The notes beneath the pieces were generated by a model. It was not told the origin of the DNA, did no database searches, and saw only the letters and a program-made list of their open reading frames with translations. From assembly GCA_017651505.1 (NCBI GenBank), contig JAGCCV010000089.1, positions 1 to 33,871 of the forward strand: 33,871 bases of DNA, read 5' to 3'. Both the position numbers and the translations under genes were made by a program. Shown piece by piece: positions 33,275 to 33,871 of the stretch (position 1 is its first letter; each line of letters opens with the position of its first letter). Origin of the DNA: Bacteroidaceae bacterium (GTDB taxonomy: Bacteria; Bacteroidota; Bacteroidia; Bacteroidales; Bacteroidaceae).

Positions 33275-33871
33275 ATGAAACCCTTTTTAGATAAAAACTT
33301 CCTCTTAGAGAGTGAGACAGCCAAACAGCTGTATCACGAACATGCGGCCAAACTGCCCATCATCGACTACCATTGCCACCTCAATCCCAAAGAGATAGCA
33401 GAAGACCATCGTTTCCGTTCCATCACCGAATTGTGGCTAGGTGGCGACCACTATAAGTGGCGTGCCTTGCGTGCCAATGGGGTAGATGAATATTACATCA
33501 CGGGTGGTGCCTCCGACTGGGAGAAGTTCCAGAAATGGGCAGAGACTATTCCCTATGCTTTCCGCAATCCGCTCTATCATTGGACGCATTTGGAACTTCG
33601 TACGGCTTTTGGCATTCAGAAGTTGCTCAATCCAGATACGGCGAAGGAAATCTATGACGAGTGTAATGAAAAGTTACAACAACCCGAGTTCTCTGCTCGT
33701 AGTCTCATGAGGCGCTATCATGTTGAGGTGGTATGCACTACCGACGACCCCGTTGACTCCTTGCAGTATCACGAGCAAATCAAGGATAGTGGTTTCGAAA
33801 TCAAAGTGCTGCCAACGTGGCGTCCAGACAAGGCAATGGCCATTGATAATCCCAAGACCTATCGTGCCTAT
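33275..33871 (+). CDS. uxaC: Glucuronate isomerase, N-terminal part (cut by window end)
   Basis: This enzyme isomerises D-glucuronate to D-fructuronate, the entry step of the pathway encoded just upstream. Only the first 199 residues are in the window, because the frame is open to the last base. They read [20 protein letters not shown], then [20 protein letters not shown] with the metal-binding His-x-His, [19 protein letters not shown], and [14 protein letters not shown] near residues 105-120. [12 protein letters not shown] and [11 protein letters not shown] are also characteristic of UxaC. The ATG at 33275 is 17 nt after the aldolase stop. The truncation is a window artefact, not a broken gene. 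Confidence 0.95.
   Translation, partial: MKPFLDKNFLLESETAKQLYHEHAAKLPIIDYHCHLNPKEIAEDHRFRSITELWLGGDHYKWRALRANGVDEYYITGGASDWEKFQKWAETIPYAFRNPLYHWTHLELRTAFGIQKLLNPDTAKEIYDECNEKLQQPEFSARSLMRRYHVEVVCTTDDPVDSLQYHEQIKDSGFEIKVLPTWRPDKAMAIDNPKTYRAY

Overview
The window looks like a chromosomal segment from a gut- or oral-type Bacteroidales bacterium, probably Prevotella-like or Bacteroides-like. Four things point there: many promoters of the Bacteroidetes primary-sigma type (TTTG, 19-20 nt, TAnnTTTG), an SDR-type mannonate oxidoreductase, xylose isomerase with xylulokinase, and secreted glycosidases beside Bacteroidetes-style lipoproteins. Genus is an inference. I see no rRNA, tRNA, CRISPR array, transposase, integrase or phage gene.

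Layout. (1) 57-3203: queF (preQ0 reductase), then a 924-bp gene-free gap holding a ~650-bp element bounded by ~95-bp inverted repeats, then aspS on the minus strand. (2) 3346-6172: a DcuA/DcuB-type C4-dicarboxylate transporter with a GNAT acetyltransferase 4 nt behind it, facing an EamA-type exporter. (3) 6261-8354: a LUD-domain protein and a Gfo/Idh/MocA oxidoreductase 2 nt apart, then a small winged-helix protein with its own terminator. (4) 8403-13821: five same-strand genes, xylB, xylA, an N-carbamoylputrescine amidase whose ATG overlaps the xylA stop, and a separate alarmone synthetase and HD-type alarmone hydrolase 2 nt apart. (5) 13922-17672: type II pantothenate kinase, rpsA, and RNase Z. 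(6) 17723-19200: an ECF sigma factor, a single-pass membrane protein (probable anti-sigma factor) and a secreted Spy/CpxP-like protein. (7) 19335-21866: a YdfG-like SDR and a secreted GH43 enzyme. (8) 21934-25691, minus strand: flavin reductase-like protein, secreted TIM-barrel protein, secreted NPP-type phosphodiesterase and secreted gamma-glutamyl hydrolase-like enzyme. (9) 25975-27204: an unrecognised lipoprotein. (10) 27366 to the end: kdgK, a secreted GH2 enzyme, SDR-type mannonate oxidoreductase, uxuA, KDPG/KHG aldolase and the start of uxaC, which together form a glucuronate-to-pyruvate/glyceraldehyde-3-phosphate pathway.

How they work together. The xyl genes and the GH43 enzyme fit use of xylan side chains and xylose. 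The last operon fits release and breakdown of glucuronate, which makes its GH2 enzyme a candidate beta-glucuronidase. The most interesting items are the split alarmone synthetase/hydrolase pair behind a xylose operon, the inverted-repeat element between queF and aspS, a 7-nt tandem repeat inside the GH2 signal-peptide codons, and two strong palindromes in regulatory gaps. Nothing here is proof of a new system; the alarmone pair is the best candidate.
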